A stretch of 54,740 nt of DNA, from the NCBI GenBank assembly GCA_964035545.1, contig OZ037768.1:3835501-3890240 (forward strand). Direction: 5' to 3'. The translations under genes were made by a program, and so were the position numbers. The notes beneath the pieces were generated by a model. It made no database searches, had not been told where the DNA came from, and saw only the letters and a list, made by a program, of their open reading frames with translations. Every line of letters starts with the position of its first letter. Position 1 is the first letter of the stretch. The stretch comes from Bugula neritina. Its lineage: Eukaryota > Bryozoa > Gymnolaemata > Cheilostomatida > Bugulidae. Below are positions 34,719-45,810 of this stretch, in pieces.

Positions 34719-36185
34719 GACAGCTTTCTAGTCCAAAACCAGTCGAAATAAAAATCTCGAGAAAATGATTTCACTGCATTTAACCAATCGATTGTCTACA
34801 ATGAAATACATTCTAGCAGTTATTACGGATTTGCCATTTGTTCAGATGATGACGAGTCTGAAGAGACCCTAATCAACTGACTCAAAAATAAAAATATGAT
34901 AAAATAGGTTTATTAAATACGTTTTAAATTTTGAGCACTAACAATAGCAACTCTATGAGTTGGATTATATTGAATTAGATTGCAATTATTTTGGCCTTGT
35001 GAGTGAAATGAAAACTGTATTGAAGTTACAAAATAATGTGTTAACTATTTTCTTACACACATAATTTTGATACAAGTATGTTATAAATAGTATTTACTTT
35101 TCATGCCCAGCAAATCAATGGCAATATTAATTATTGTGGCAAAACTGTAAACAGAAAATTACTAGGTGAAATTAGCTCATGGAATTGAGGAATCTGACTT
35201 ATATTATTAGTGTGTCAAACTATTTATACATTTATTCAAACAGTTGTCACAATTACTAAGTTTGATTAATTCCAGCTGAGCTAGCAGTAAAATATATATT
35301 AGTGTTGTCATAATTCCCAAGGCTGAGTGAGGAATATGTAGGGAAGAGTACACATACTTTTTAATATTAATATTACGGTTAACTGATACTGCTTCATACC
35401 AGAGAAAAATCCCAAACAATAACTTCAAACCAGATTATAAATTGAGGCAAGGCATTTTGTTGGTACTAGCATTTCATAACAATAGAGCTATTCTCAACTT
35501 GTAATTACGATATATATATATATAAAACAAGGAATAACAAAAATGTTAAAAGTTACACTATATAAATAACTGAAGCAGAAATTTTGCACTTTTTCACTGA
35601 TGTTCCTTAAATCACAACATTATTTCATAAACATTTAATCGCAGTAAAAGATTTTAATTTTGACATACCTTTGTATAATATGCATTTATGTAGTGGTTAA
35701 AGTAAAACGGCTGCCATTTTACACAGTAATTAAGATTATTTTTTGATGTATGATTATTTGAGAAGCTGTATTAAACATTGAACAACATCAAATTTAGTAG
35801 CTGGCTGTATTAGATTTAGTACACTTGATGCAATATTTGTTACCTAAACATCATACTTTTTGCAATGGGCCTGTACTCTAATAAAAAAGCTTTAAACTCA
35901 AAATGTACTTCCCAGGTTAACACTCTCTATTGGCATGCATTAATAATGCCATTATCATTGTGATCATTATTCTCACTTTAAGGATAAAAAATACAAATAA
36001 TTTATTAACCTTAAGTAATGATAAATGATTAAAAATTAAGTTTAACTCATAGCTGTAACTGTAAGTTACTAACTGAACTCTTAGTGTATCAAGTGAGTAG
36101 TTGTACTATTATTGTTACCAATTTACCTAGTTACAGCTAGTTTTACTATCACTAAGTATGACTATCAGTATCACTATGAGTATGA

Positions 36186-36644
36186 GGGTTACTGTCGTTT
36201 CGTACACAAGTGGTTTTGTACACTGGTCGTTTCGTTTCGTTATACAAAATGGCTTTCTCGTACACAAACTGCTATCCATTTCACACACAAAATGAATAAT
36301 GAATTAATCCATTGAATAACTACTTTAATGCTACTAGTTTAGACTACTTATTTATTGCATCCCCCTCAACTATTTTTTTTAACTATAAGTAGGTGCTGCC
36401 ATCTACTGATATCTAAATCAAAAGAGCAGTTCCCCCTAACATCTAAATATGTCATATCATGATAATAAATAAGCATGCAGAGAAATGAAATGTGCAAGTT
36501 ACCTGTGAGCAGTACTGAATGACTCATATATCAAATAATGAATAAATATAAACAATATGTATTTTTATTCATTTGTATTGATGTGTACGAAACGACCTGA
36601 AAAAGTGGGTATGAAACGACTTGTGTACAAAATGACCTGCACCC
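36186..36644. mobile_element. hAT-like MITE, 459 bp, with long terminal inverted repeats
   Basis: The left end GGGTTACTGTCGTTTCGTAC and the inverted right end GGGTGCAGGTCATTTTGTAC belong to terminal inverted repeats of roughly 60 bp built from GTCGTTTCGTACAC modules. The flanks read GAGTATGA (36178-36185) and GAGTATCA (36645-36652), an 8-bp target-site duplication with one mismatch, as expected for hAT transposition. There is no transposase frame. The flanking sequence is itself repetitive, so the duplication could be fortuitous. Confidence 0.7.
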
Positions 36645-36649
36645 GAGTA

Positions 36650-38480
36650 TCAGTATGAGATTGAGTAATACTAAAAGTATCACTATCAGTATGAGCATGA
36701 CCGTGACAATAACTATAAGATTATGATTATCATTATGTATCAATATGAATATTACTATTAGTATTACTATTAGTATTACTCTATTACAGTAATACTATTA
36801 GTATGTAGAACTAAATGTGAAACTAAAACTTAATCATATTGATATTCAATGAATATTCATATTCTAATTATGATTAATATTCATATTGAATTTGATATTC
36901 TTACTACTAGAGTACTACTACAAGTACTAGTAGTCACTCAGACTGTGACTCAGACTGTGAGTAGTACTAGTAGTATTAGTACAACTACAAGTTTATGAGA
37001 AACTCAAACTCAAAAAGTTGGGTCCAAGTTACTTACCAGTAAGTAACAATAATATCGACCCAGCTCTACAATAATCGTTTATAATACAAATATTACCAGC
37101 AATTTAATTTTTTGCGGCGATTCGCTTGCAGTTCCACTAGCCTATAGTTGCACTGCTATTCTAGTTCTACATACATAAAGCTGAATATAAGTACGTTTTT
37201 GTACATAACGTCATCTAAATTGTTGCTCAAATACAAAGACCTTGACCTATTTGTTTTTCAGCATACAAAAGATGTTCATTTGTTGTTATGACAGACTTGC
37301 GTTATTTATATTATTATATTTGAACACTAACCAAAATATAATATAATAACTCACAGTATGATTATAAAAGCTTATAATTATTATATCCATGCTGCTATTT
37401 GTCATCATTATGATATATTTGTTACATTATTATTTATTATAATGAAAAATTATAGAAAAATGTGCAACCTTTGAGTTTGCTTTACAATTCTAAGGCTAAG
37501 CACCTAATTTCGTTTTTCTAGGCATTTGACTAGCGAGTCCTTATAAATATTTTTGTATGCTTTCTTGCATCAGTGTGGTAAAATATACCACACTGTCTTG
37601 CATTAACTTTACATCATTGAATTCGATTCACAATGACAATTACAATCACTATGCAGCAAGCTTATACATGTTATGCATATTATAATTGTACTCATACAAT
37701 CATAATTATGTCATTAATGTGTAGCTAAAACTTTAATTTCGGATTCTGTAACTGTGTTTTTATTTAAACTTGAGTTAATATTATGCGTCCAGCAGTATTA
37801 CTAATACTAATAGTAATAGTAATAGTAATTCCAACTCTAAGTCTAAGTCAAACTCAATGTTAAATTGTTAATTGTTATGATATTGATAATACTAATAGTG
37901 ATAATAATTCAATATAAATATTAATATGATGATCATGGGTTAATCATTACGATGCTGAATATGGTAATCACTAACCATAATTATAATGATGATTATGATA
38001 ATAATAATTGCCATAATCTTAATCATAATGCTAATGGAAATAATGATACTCATACTGATAAAGTGATGGTGATAAATGTAATCAACTCATATTCATGATC
38101 ATGATCGTAGCTGTAAAACTAAGTGTAGCTGTTAGTGTTACTGTAAGATTAGGAGTAAGTCAAAGTGTGGCTAAAACAGTAAAAGTCAAAGTTGACTTGT
38201 AATTGTATCAGTATGTATTAACTAACGTCTAGCCGTAACATTAACACTAAGTCTGACAAAGTATCAGTAACTCTAAGTCTAACTTAAAGTTACTTTTAGT
38301 AATAATTGCTGTTCCACGAGTGTAACTATTAGTATTACTGTTACTATTAGTAATAGTGTTAGTATTAGTAAGTCACACTAATTTACTAAAAATATGAATA
38401 ACAAATAGTAATTATATTAATTCTTGTAAAACTAAAAGCAGTGGAATGGTAAATCTAAAGTTAATGTGAATGTCTAAGAC
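36650..38480. repeat. Degenerate AGTAAT/ACTATT and ATTATGAT low-complexity tracts
   Basis: Long runs of irregular short words such as AGTATTACTATTAGTATTAC, GATAATGATTATCATAATGA and CTAAGTCTAACT. They are largely self-complementary because AGT and ACT words alternate. The same vocabulary occurs at 28540-28990 and 45240-45600. Non-coding. Confidence 0.7.
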
Positions 38481-38854
38481 TAAAAGTAAGTGACTAAGTC
38501 TAATAACTAAATAAGTTTAAGGGAAAACTAAATGTACTATATAACATTTTGAAACTTGAATATAGTTTAAATATATCGTAGCCTAAGGTTAATCTAAATT
38601 TTTGTTTGCCACTAACATTGTGATGTTGAAACTGTGACTTTAGAAGCAAATTGACTTGAATTTGTGATAATCTGATATATGAATTGACATTTTTTTTTCT
38701 GAAAATTAATCTTTGCCTCAGGTCTGTTATATTCCTGTTTGTATACAACATCTATCAATTTGCAATGGCAAGTATATCAGTACTTTTTTTTTAATAAACT
38801 GCTGTAATAAGGATAGTTTTGCAGCACATTTTGCTTTTACAAAATACAGTGATA

Positions 38855-39376
38855 ATGGATTCATTTGGTGAAGCAAATAAGTTCTGGATGTCAAAAGCTC
38901 TCAATGAAGCTAAAAAAGCTTTGGATCGTGGAGAAGTTCCAGTTGGCTGTATTTTTGTATGCAATAATGAAGTTCTCTCCACGGGAAGCAATAAAGTCAC
39001 AGAAACAAAAAATGCCACTCAGCACGCTGAGATTGTTGCTATAGATGAAATTATTGAACAGTGTGTTTCTAAGGGAGAGGATAGTGAAAAGCTCTTCAAT
39101 TCCACCACTCTATATGTAACAGTTGAGCCCTGCATTATGTGCGCTGCTGCTCTCAGGCTGGTTGGCATTGGGGCAGTCGTCTTTGGGTGCCATAATGATA
39201 GGTTTGGTGGTTGCGGCTCTGTCAAGAATGTAGCTCAAGACAATATTCTTCAGTATGGCAAGCCTTTAAATACTATTTCTGGGATATATTCAGAGGAATC
39301 AATTGAACTTCTAAAACAGTTTTACAAAGGTGAAAACCCAAATGCGCCTGGTCATAAAAAGAAAATAAAAGTTTAA
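38855..39376 (+). CDS. ADAT2: tRNA-specific adenosine deaminase subunit 2 (ADAT2)
   Basis: The catalytic subunit of the ADAT2/ADAT3 heterodimer, which converts adenosine 34 to inosine in the anticodon of several tRNAs. A single open exon encodes 173 residues. The zinc-dependent cytidine/deoxycytidylate deaminase motifs are intact: HAE at 57-59 (catalytic E59) and PCIMC at 92-96 (zinc ligands C93 and C96), followed by the ADAT2-typical DRFGGCGSV. The C-terminus is Lys-rich (GHKKKIKV), as expected for tRNA binding. I chose the ATG at 38855, giving MDSFGEANKFW; an in-frame ATG at 38819 would add 12 unconserved-looking residues. The gene has no introns although its neighbours have many. It lies 594 bp upstream of NDH-2 on the same strand. 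Confidence 0.95.
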   Translation: MDSFGEANKFWMSKALNEAKKALDRGEVPVGCIFVCNNEVLSTGSNKVTETKNATQHAEIVAIDEIIEQCVSKGEDSEKLFNSTTLYVTVEPCIMCAAALRLVGIGAVVFGCHNDRFGGCGSVKNVAQDNILQYGKPLNTISGIYSEESIELLKQFYKGENPNAPGHKKKIKV

Positions 39377-39970
39377 TATACTTGACTTGTTTTTTTTTAA
39401 TAATTTTATGTTTTCTAATACAGTTGACATTATATGATGTAGTACTTTTGAATTGCTTGTTTCGAAAAATTGTATTGATTTACTATGAGCATATTAGTTT
39501 TCAATAATCTGTACTGGCGTTGCATCTGATAGTTTTGATGTAAATATTGCAAGTAGATTTTTTCTGCTGCTTTACTAATTTACTGCTATATAATTATTAT
39601 ATAAAATATAATAATTTATAACATTTTATTTCACAGTCTATTTCCATTAGCATTTATTCTTGAATTGTTTTATTACTTGTGAGAATAGAAGCATTAAATT
39701 TAGTTGGCTATATTCCAAAACAAAAATTACAATTTTTGTTACATATTACACCCAATATTACACCCATATTACACCCAATATTTATTTTGATGTATTTTAA
39801 TTTATCTAAATACATTTAATCATAACAGATTACAATGTTGTTTCAGCTAACATTCAGTAATACAGCGCTTACTATAATATGCACTTTTGTTCAAGTAGCG
39901 GCAACAATTTTTTTTCTCAACTTTTCATGCATCTGTTTATTTGTGTCTTGATAACTTTTAGTGGCTCTAG
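39377..39970. other. Spacer between ADAT2 and the NDH-2 gene
   Basis: 594 bp of AT-rich sequence. Just before the NDH-2 start codon, a CTTTTAG (39955-39961) could be an acceptor for an unseen 5' UTR exon. Three copies of an ATATTACACCCA-like word occur near 39745-39780. Confidence 0.4.
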
Positions 39971-42900
39971 ATGTTGTTGAAAAGATTTGGTGTACAGTGC
40001 CACCTACGGAGCTTATGTACTAGTTCCAAGTTATCTCGGCAAAAATTGGTCATTTTGGGCACTGGTTGGGGATCTTATAGTGTTCTCAAAAACATTGACA
40101 GAAAGTTGTATGATGTGGTTGTAGTTAGTCCAAGGAACCATTTTCTTTTTACCCCTCTTCTCTGTAGCACCACTGTTGGTACTCTCGAGTTTCGGTAAGT
40201 CATTGAATTTTAGCCACAGCTTTAGTAGCTATTCTATAACTACTAAACTACTTGCAAACTACTAGTGGTGTTTGAAATAAGACATTTTCAACTTTTTTAA
40301 GAAAGGCTTTTGTTTTGTTTCAATGGCTTTAATTAATGTAGAGTTTTGAAATCATGGACATGCTTTTATGGCATGTTAATGGTTTTAGTTTACTGTTGTG
40401 TTGGCTTTATATTTCTAGGTCTATTATTGAGCCTATAAGACATTCTTTACATGGTCAAGAAAAAAACTATCATTGTGCAAAAGCTATCTCTTTGGACACT
40501 AACAAGCAGCTTCTAAGGTGTACCAACATTTTACACCCAGAACAGGGCGAATACGATTTACACTACGATAAACTTGTAATTGGTGTTGGTGCTACATCCA
40601 ACACTTTCAATGTTCCTGGTGTCAAAGAATATGCATTCTTCTTGAAAGTATGTATACTCTCTCAGATAATATTATTGGTGATTCTAATAATAATGCATTT
40701 AATGTATTTTACTAGTCCATATTTTGCTTTTCTCTGTATATATATATCTAATGACCATGTCCCATCCTAGCTAAAATCCTAATTTGAATTACTATTGAGT
40801 TGCTGCAGAATTTAAATGATGGCATGTTGAGGAGATTCCACAAGTTTCCATAATTATGTTCAAATTATTTTATAAGAGTTTAGAATGACAGAACAATGTC
40901 ACTCAACATTCTTTCATGTCACAAAAAAGTCTGAAAATGACTCAATCTACTAATAATAAAGTTATATTTCCTATCAAATATTTTAGGTTATTTTTATTTA
41001 TAGAAGAATGAAATTATGTTGATGCATGTTTACTGAAGACTTATCTTTACATTGTCAGCATGTTTTTACATTGTATATAATTTTATGCTGAATAATAGGA
41101 ATACATCTGCAGCTGTCTGCTGTTGAAAAAGTGTAACATCAGAATTATTTCAGGTATTTTATTTTCGTTTTTACGTTTAGGACATTTCAGATGCGAGGAA
41201 AATCCGAAATAAGTTGTTGTCAAATTTTGACTTAGCTCTGTCACCCTTGACTTCAGAAGAAGATCGGAAAAGATACGATCACATTGTAATTGTGGGGGGT
41301 GGACCTACAGGGGTGGAGTTTGGTGCTGAACTGTATGATTTCATGGAACAGGTAAATGAGTGGTACTCTTATTATATGTATCTTTGGCGACATTTACACA
41401 CTTCTCATTGCTATTACTTGGGGACTGTATTCCATTTCAGTAACAGCCTGTAGTGATGAATTCAAGTTGGGATATATTTTATTTTATACTAATGTAGCGT
41501 GTTGCGCCAGTATTGAATCATCGTGTATAATAATATCCTATTTCTTTCAAGTTGTATATATTGATAAGAGAAACTGATGGCTGTATTGCTTTTGCAAAAT
41601 GTGAATATACGCTGAGTGTCAAATATCGTAGCAACTTTTGCACGTTGCCTGAAATGAAGTGTATATTTAGGACTTAAGAAAACTATACCCGAAGTCAAAG
41701 GAAGCTGCCAGAGTAACTCTGGTTGAGGCTAAAAATATCTTAGCATCATTTGATGACAAGTTGAGGCAGTATGCAGAGAAGAAAATTAACCAGAGAGAGC
41801 AGTTCTCCATAATGAGGGACTCAGTGGCTGGTAGGAAGTTTGACTTATATTTGTTTATAGTAAAGTGACGATAATCAGCTATTGACCCCTGTGAAAGATG
41901 TCGATATTTAAGCACATCATGTGACATAAATAGCAGTAGTGCTGGAGTTGCGTGCCCTCTCAGTTCTAAAGTTTTAATGAACACAACACTACATTCTATT
42001 CAGAATCAAAAGATCACAGGAATTGACTAAACTCAGTCCCATGAACTTTGGGCTGTCTTGTAGTACTTATATGGTTAGATTGTTTGAGGAAATAAAATAT
42101 CTTGGGTGAAGAGAGTAGAAAACTTTAATTTTGTTTAAATAAAGCAGCAAAACATGCCAACCTACTTTTGCCAGTTGCGACTGTAACCCACTACAAGATT
42201 ACATTCTGTGAACATCAAATATATGCTGTTTAATCACTGCTTTGAAAAGTTTGCTTGTTTCAAGGGATTTCTATTCCCAGCTCTGCATCTCTTTGCACCC
42301 TTATTTATTTTCCTTTGCCATTTTTTAAAAGCAGTTTCATAGAAATATCCTATTTGTAAATGGTTTTATTTAAACATGTTGTAAATCAATAGACACAGCC
42401 CACTATGTCACCAGAATATACCAGCTATTGGTTTATTTCCACACAAGTTTATACCAAAATTTGGAGTGTTAGAGTCGCATGATATATTCCATATCTATTA
42501 GATATGTTTAAAATATAATATATTATTCGCGGACAGCTAATTCTCAAGTATTGCTCATTAAAAACCAAGTTAATGATAAATAAAGACAAAAATACATAAA
42601 TGTTACATTACCATGCAATTGTAGAAGTCCGAAGTGATGGAGTCTTATTAAAGAGTGGCGTGTTTCTCCCATGTGGTCTGGTAGTGTGGAGTGCTGGTGT
42701 GGCTCCTACAGACTTCGTTAGTCAACTTCCTTTTGCTAAAAATGTGATTGGACAGGTTTGTGTCAAGTTTTAGGCCAACTCACTATACATAGCATACATA
42801 ATATACTATACTAACTATACATACCCAGTATACTATACTAACTATATTATACTAACTATACTATACTAACTATACATACCCAGTATACTCTACTAACTAT

Positions 42901-44157
42901 ACACTCTATACATACTAACTATACTGACTACTGATATTGTATTCATAGGACACAGTATGTGACAGCTCTACATAGCATTAGTTATACTCACTACATATAT
43001 TAGACCATGTAGTATCTGATGTGTTGTGGAATATCTTACTAGATACTTACTGACAGACATCTCAAAGTTGCTGGACTGGATAGTCAGAACGTGTATGCTC
43101 TAGGAGATTGTGCAGATATTGATGGGCACTCACTACCTTGCACTGGTCAGGTACTGTAGTGAAATTACATCATGCTGAACGACACTAATAATAAAGCCTT
43201 TTTGTCTTTATAGGCTCTAAAAATATATATCTATGGTTTTATTTAAGCAATAATGGAAAATATTTTACAGTTTTCTGAAAGTATGAATCACTGTTTTGTA
43301 TTTATATACTTTTACATGAGTGAAGGTAGCAGAAAGAGAAGGCCGGTATTTGGCCAATCAGCTGAATGGAAAAGATTCAGCCCCTTTTGAGTATCAGGGG
43401 TTAGGCATGTTAGCCTTTATCGGAGATTTCAAAGCTGTCTCTGATCTGGCAGCGTTTAAAGATAGTGGTATGTAGTACTCTATTGTTTGCTGGGTGCATT
43501 TGTTCTATTTGTATTTCAGTTTATTGTTGACTTACTGGTATTTTAGCTTCTAAAACTGTTTAATAGAAAGCTTGTTTGTTATACAAGGAGTTGTGTACAC
43601 TTTAAATATGAATTTTAAGATTGATCCCTAAATATGCTTTTTTATATCAAACCTCGATATTATTGTACTCATAATTTGATGTTGGGTAAATCCAGTTGAT
43701 TGCATAACTTTTAGTCATACCAAAAACCATTACTTGTGAATTTGTAGGAGTTATCTTTTTTTATATAATTATTGCTAACCGTGAGATGTTAGGCTGTGTT
43801 CTGATCTTTACCGCATGTTTCAGCTAATTATTATTTTGCTCATGACTTTTCACTTGATTTTTTACTTTTGTGAATTTTTAAATATACTGTACACTTACAG
43901 AATTAATACATGTACACTCTTGGTTGTTTATTTGCATTTTATTTTTGTTCATCTGCAACATGTTGCTGGCTAAAAGCTGTGACATAGTTTCTGATTTGCT
44001 GTTAATTTTTTGAGTGTTTTTCGTAGGATTTACTTCCTTTCTGCTGTGGCGGTCAGTCTATCTCACACGATTGGGAAACTGGAAACTCCGCATGCAGGTG
44101 CCTATTGACTGGTTCAAGACGTTTGTTTTTGGGCGAGATACCTCCAGATTTGAGTAG
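39971..44157 (+). CDS. Alternative (type II, rotenone-insensitive) NADH dehydrogenase, mitochondrial
   Basis: NDH-2 passes electrons from NADH through FAD to ubiquinone without pumping protons, bypassing complex I at the inner mitochondrial membrane. The model has eight exons: 39971-40194, 40419-40647, 41181-41351, 41671-41830, 42625-42755, 43043-43150, 43326-43467 and 44027-44157. They join in frame to 431 residues. The N-terminus ([20 protein letters not shown]) is basic and hydroxylated, like a matrix-targeting presequence. The first dinucleotide-binding fold has [10 protein letters not shown] (27-36), then ISPR-like [12 protein letters not shown] and SIIEPIR. The second has [12 protein letters not shown] (186-197). 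Further on are YALGDCA (FAD contact, about 323-329), GLGMLAFIG and the C-terminal membrane-anchoring part ending [15 protein letters not shown]. The motifs align along the full length with yeast Ndi1. The region equivalent to the quinone-site AQVAxQ is GQVAER here. The polyadenylation signal AATAAA is at 44340-44345. Confidence 0.93.
42781..42935. repeat. ACTATACTAACTATAC short repeat in an NDH-2 intron
   Basis: Irregular tandem copies of TATACTAACTATACATACCC lie in the intron between exons 42625-42755 and 43043-43150. Non-coding. Confidence 0.7.
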
Positions 44158-45810
44158 ACAACCCTGTACTTAGTTTTTACCCCTAGTCATATTAGCTGTG
44201 ATTTAGTTGTGTATTTTATGCATGTTTCTGTTTCTGCTTATTTATAGTAATGAGTATACTCTCTAGCTGTATAATAGTTCTATATCTTCACACTGTTGAT
44301 TGTGTATAATATACCAGTGATTCAAAAAAATTTTGATTTAATAAAAGAAGTATATTTTTCCGTTATTTTGTCTTTGTAGCTACTTATATTCACCATTTCA
44401 CTATTTTTATCAGAGCCACTATAAATGATAAAATATTAGTATTGATTGCTGTTGATACAATGAAATAAACTCTAATAAACTAACTTTGTGTATGTTCTTT
44501 CATAGAATTCACAATAATTTAACCAGTTATTGTTGTGATATAAATAGTTGACTTTGCATTGAGGCTGTTATTTTTAAAAAAAAATTTATCACATTATTAT
44601 GCAAATTCATTGAAAAGTTATCAATATGTGGTACTGAAGTTGCAATTCTGTACATGTTCTATAGATTTTTGTGCCAAAAACATTGCGTGTCAAGGATCTT
44701 TTTAAAATTTATTTCGCTGTGAAAATGCAAATAGTTGCCACTTGACTGGCTTATAAAGAAAGGTTTGAAAACTCCAACATCCTCCATTACATTGACAATG
44801 GTGATAAAACAATTGCTCATTACTATTAGTATGAGTTATTCTCTCATTGTAAGGAACGCTTCTGTATTCTTGGCCACGAACTTGAGCAATAGGTACTATA
44901 GTAAGATTACTGTTTAGTTTAAGAAATAAAATAAAAAATTGTTAAGACATAAATTTTTTTCACAATAAATCTTTCTACATGTCCCAAAAAGCAGATAAAT
45001 TTTGAGATTATTTTATCCTGAGTATTATTTTCTCAGTCAGATATAGTTTCCGGCCAATGTTAGCAACTAAATTAGGAAATTTCTTAATATTATATTTATT
45101 GTCGTTTAATTTAGGCATGTATTTTAATTTTGTAGTTTTATTCCAAAAATACAAATAAAAATGCCAATAGTTTAGCTACTTTATTTTTTAATCAATGACG
45201 TTTTGCCAAAATGTATCTGCATACTTGTGACATAGCTATAGTAATACTAATACTAATAGTAATACTACTACTGCTATTGCCTATTACTATTACTATTAGT
45301 ATTTGTATTAGTGCTATTACTAATTTAGTATTAGTAATACTGTATTAGTATTGCCACTAGTAAGGGCATTAGTAGTAGTATTAGTATTACCACAGCTACT
45401 AGTACTAGTACTACTACTGCTAGTAGTAGTACTAATAGTAATACTAATACTAGTACTAGTAGTAGTAGAACCAGTAGTAGTGGTACTACTAGTAGTAGTA
45501 CTAGACTACTAGTACTACTACTACTAGTATTAGTTCTAATAGTAATAGTACAAAAAACTTGTAGAGTAGCACAAGTGCTACTACTACTAGTACTAGTTGA
45601 GTAGTAAGTGTAACTTGATCACCTATTCCTAGTCTGGAAAATAAATAATATTCATAATAGTTAATGACTACTGATTTATTTAATCTTGATAGTATGTAAC
45701 AGAAACTTAATAACTAACTTAGTAAACAAGTGCAATAGTCACAGTTGTTGTTGAATTTTCTTTGTTTTTTGTTTTTTTAATTTAAATAAATATTCTTTAG
45801 AAAGAAGAGG
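44158..45810. other. Intergenic region with palindromic AGT/ACT repeat
   Basis: A 1.65-kb gap containing the NDH-2 polyadenylation signal (44340-44345) and a low-complexity tract at 45240-45600. No gene was seen. The zinc-finger gene begins after an acceptor TTCTTTAG at 45800, so its 5' UTR exon is probably within or left of this gap. Confidence 0.5.
45240..45600. repeat. Self-complementary AGTACT/TAGTAG low-complexity tract
   Basis: About 360 bp of words such as ACTAGTACTACTACTGCTAG and TAGTAGTACTAATAGTAATA. Almost every stretch can pair with another inside the tract, so strong hairpins are expected. Confidence 0.75.

Larger units (their letters stand above)
34719..38854. other. Repeat-rich intergenic region
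   Basis: A 4.1-kb gap between the divergent zinc-finger/coiled-coil gene and ADAT2. It contains a hAT-like MITE (36186-36644) and long low-complexity tracts (about 36650-38480). I see no supported exon on either strand. The open frames are short and compositionally biased. Confidence 0.6.

Noticed and set aside
39019-39225. Minus-strand open frame inside ADAT2
   Set aside because: Antisense of the conserved deaminase core.
42541-42600. Search for tRNA genes, CRISPR arrays or bacterial-type operons anywhere in the window
   Set aside because: No cloverleaf with A and B boxes was recognised and the repeats are eukaryotic minisatellites, not spacer-separated arrays. The coordinates given are only a placeholder for the whole window.
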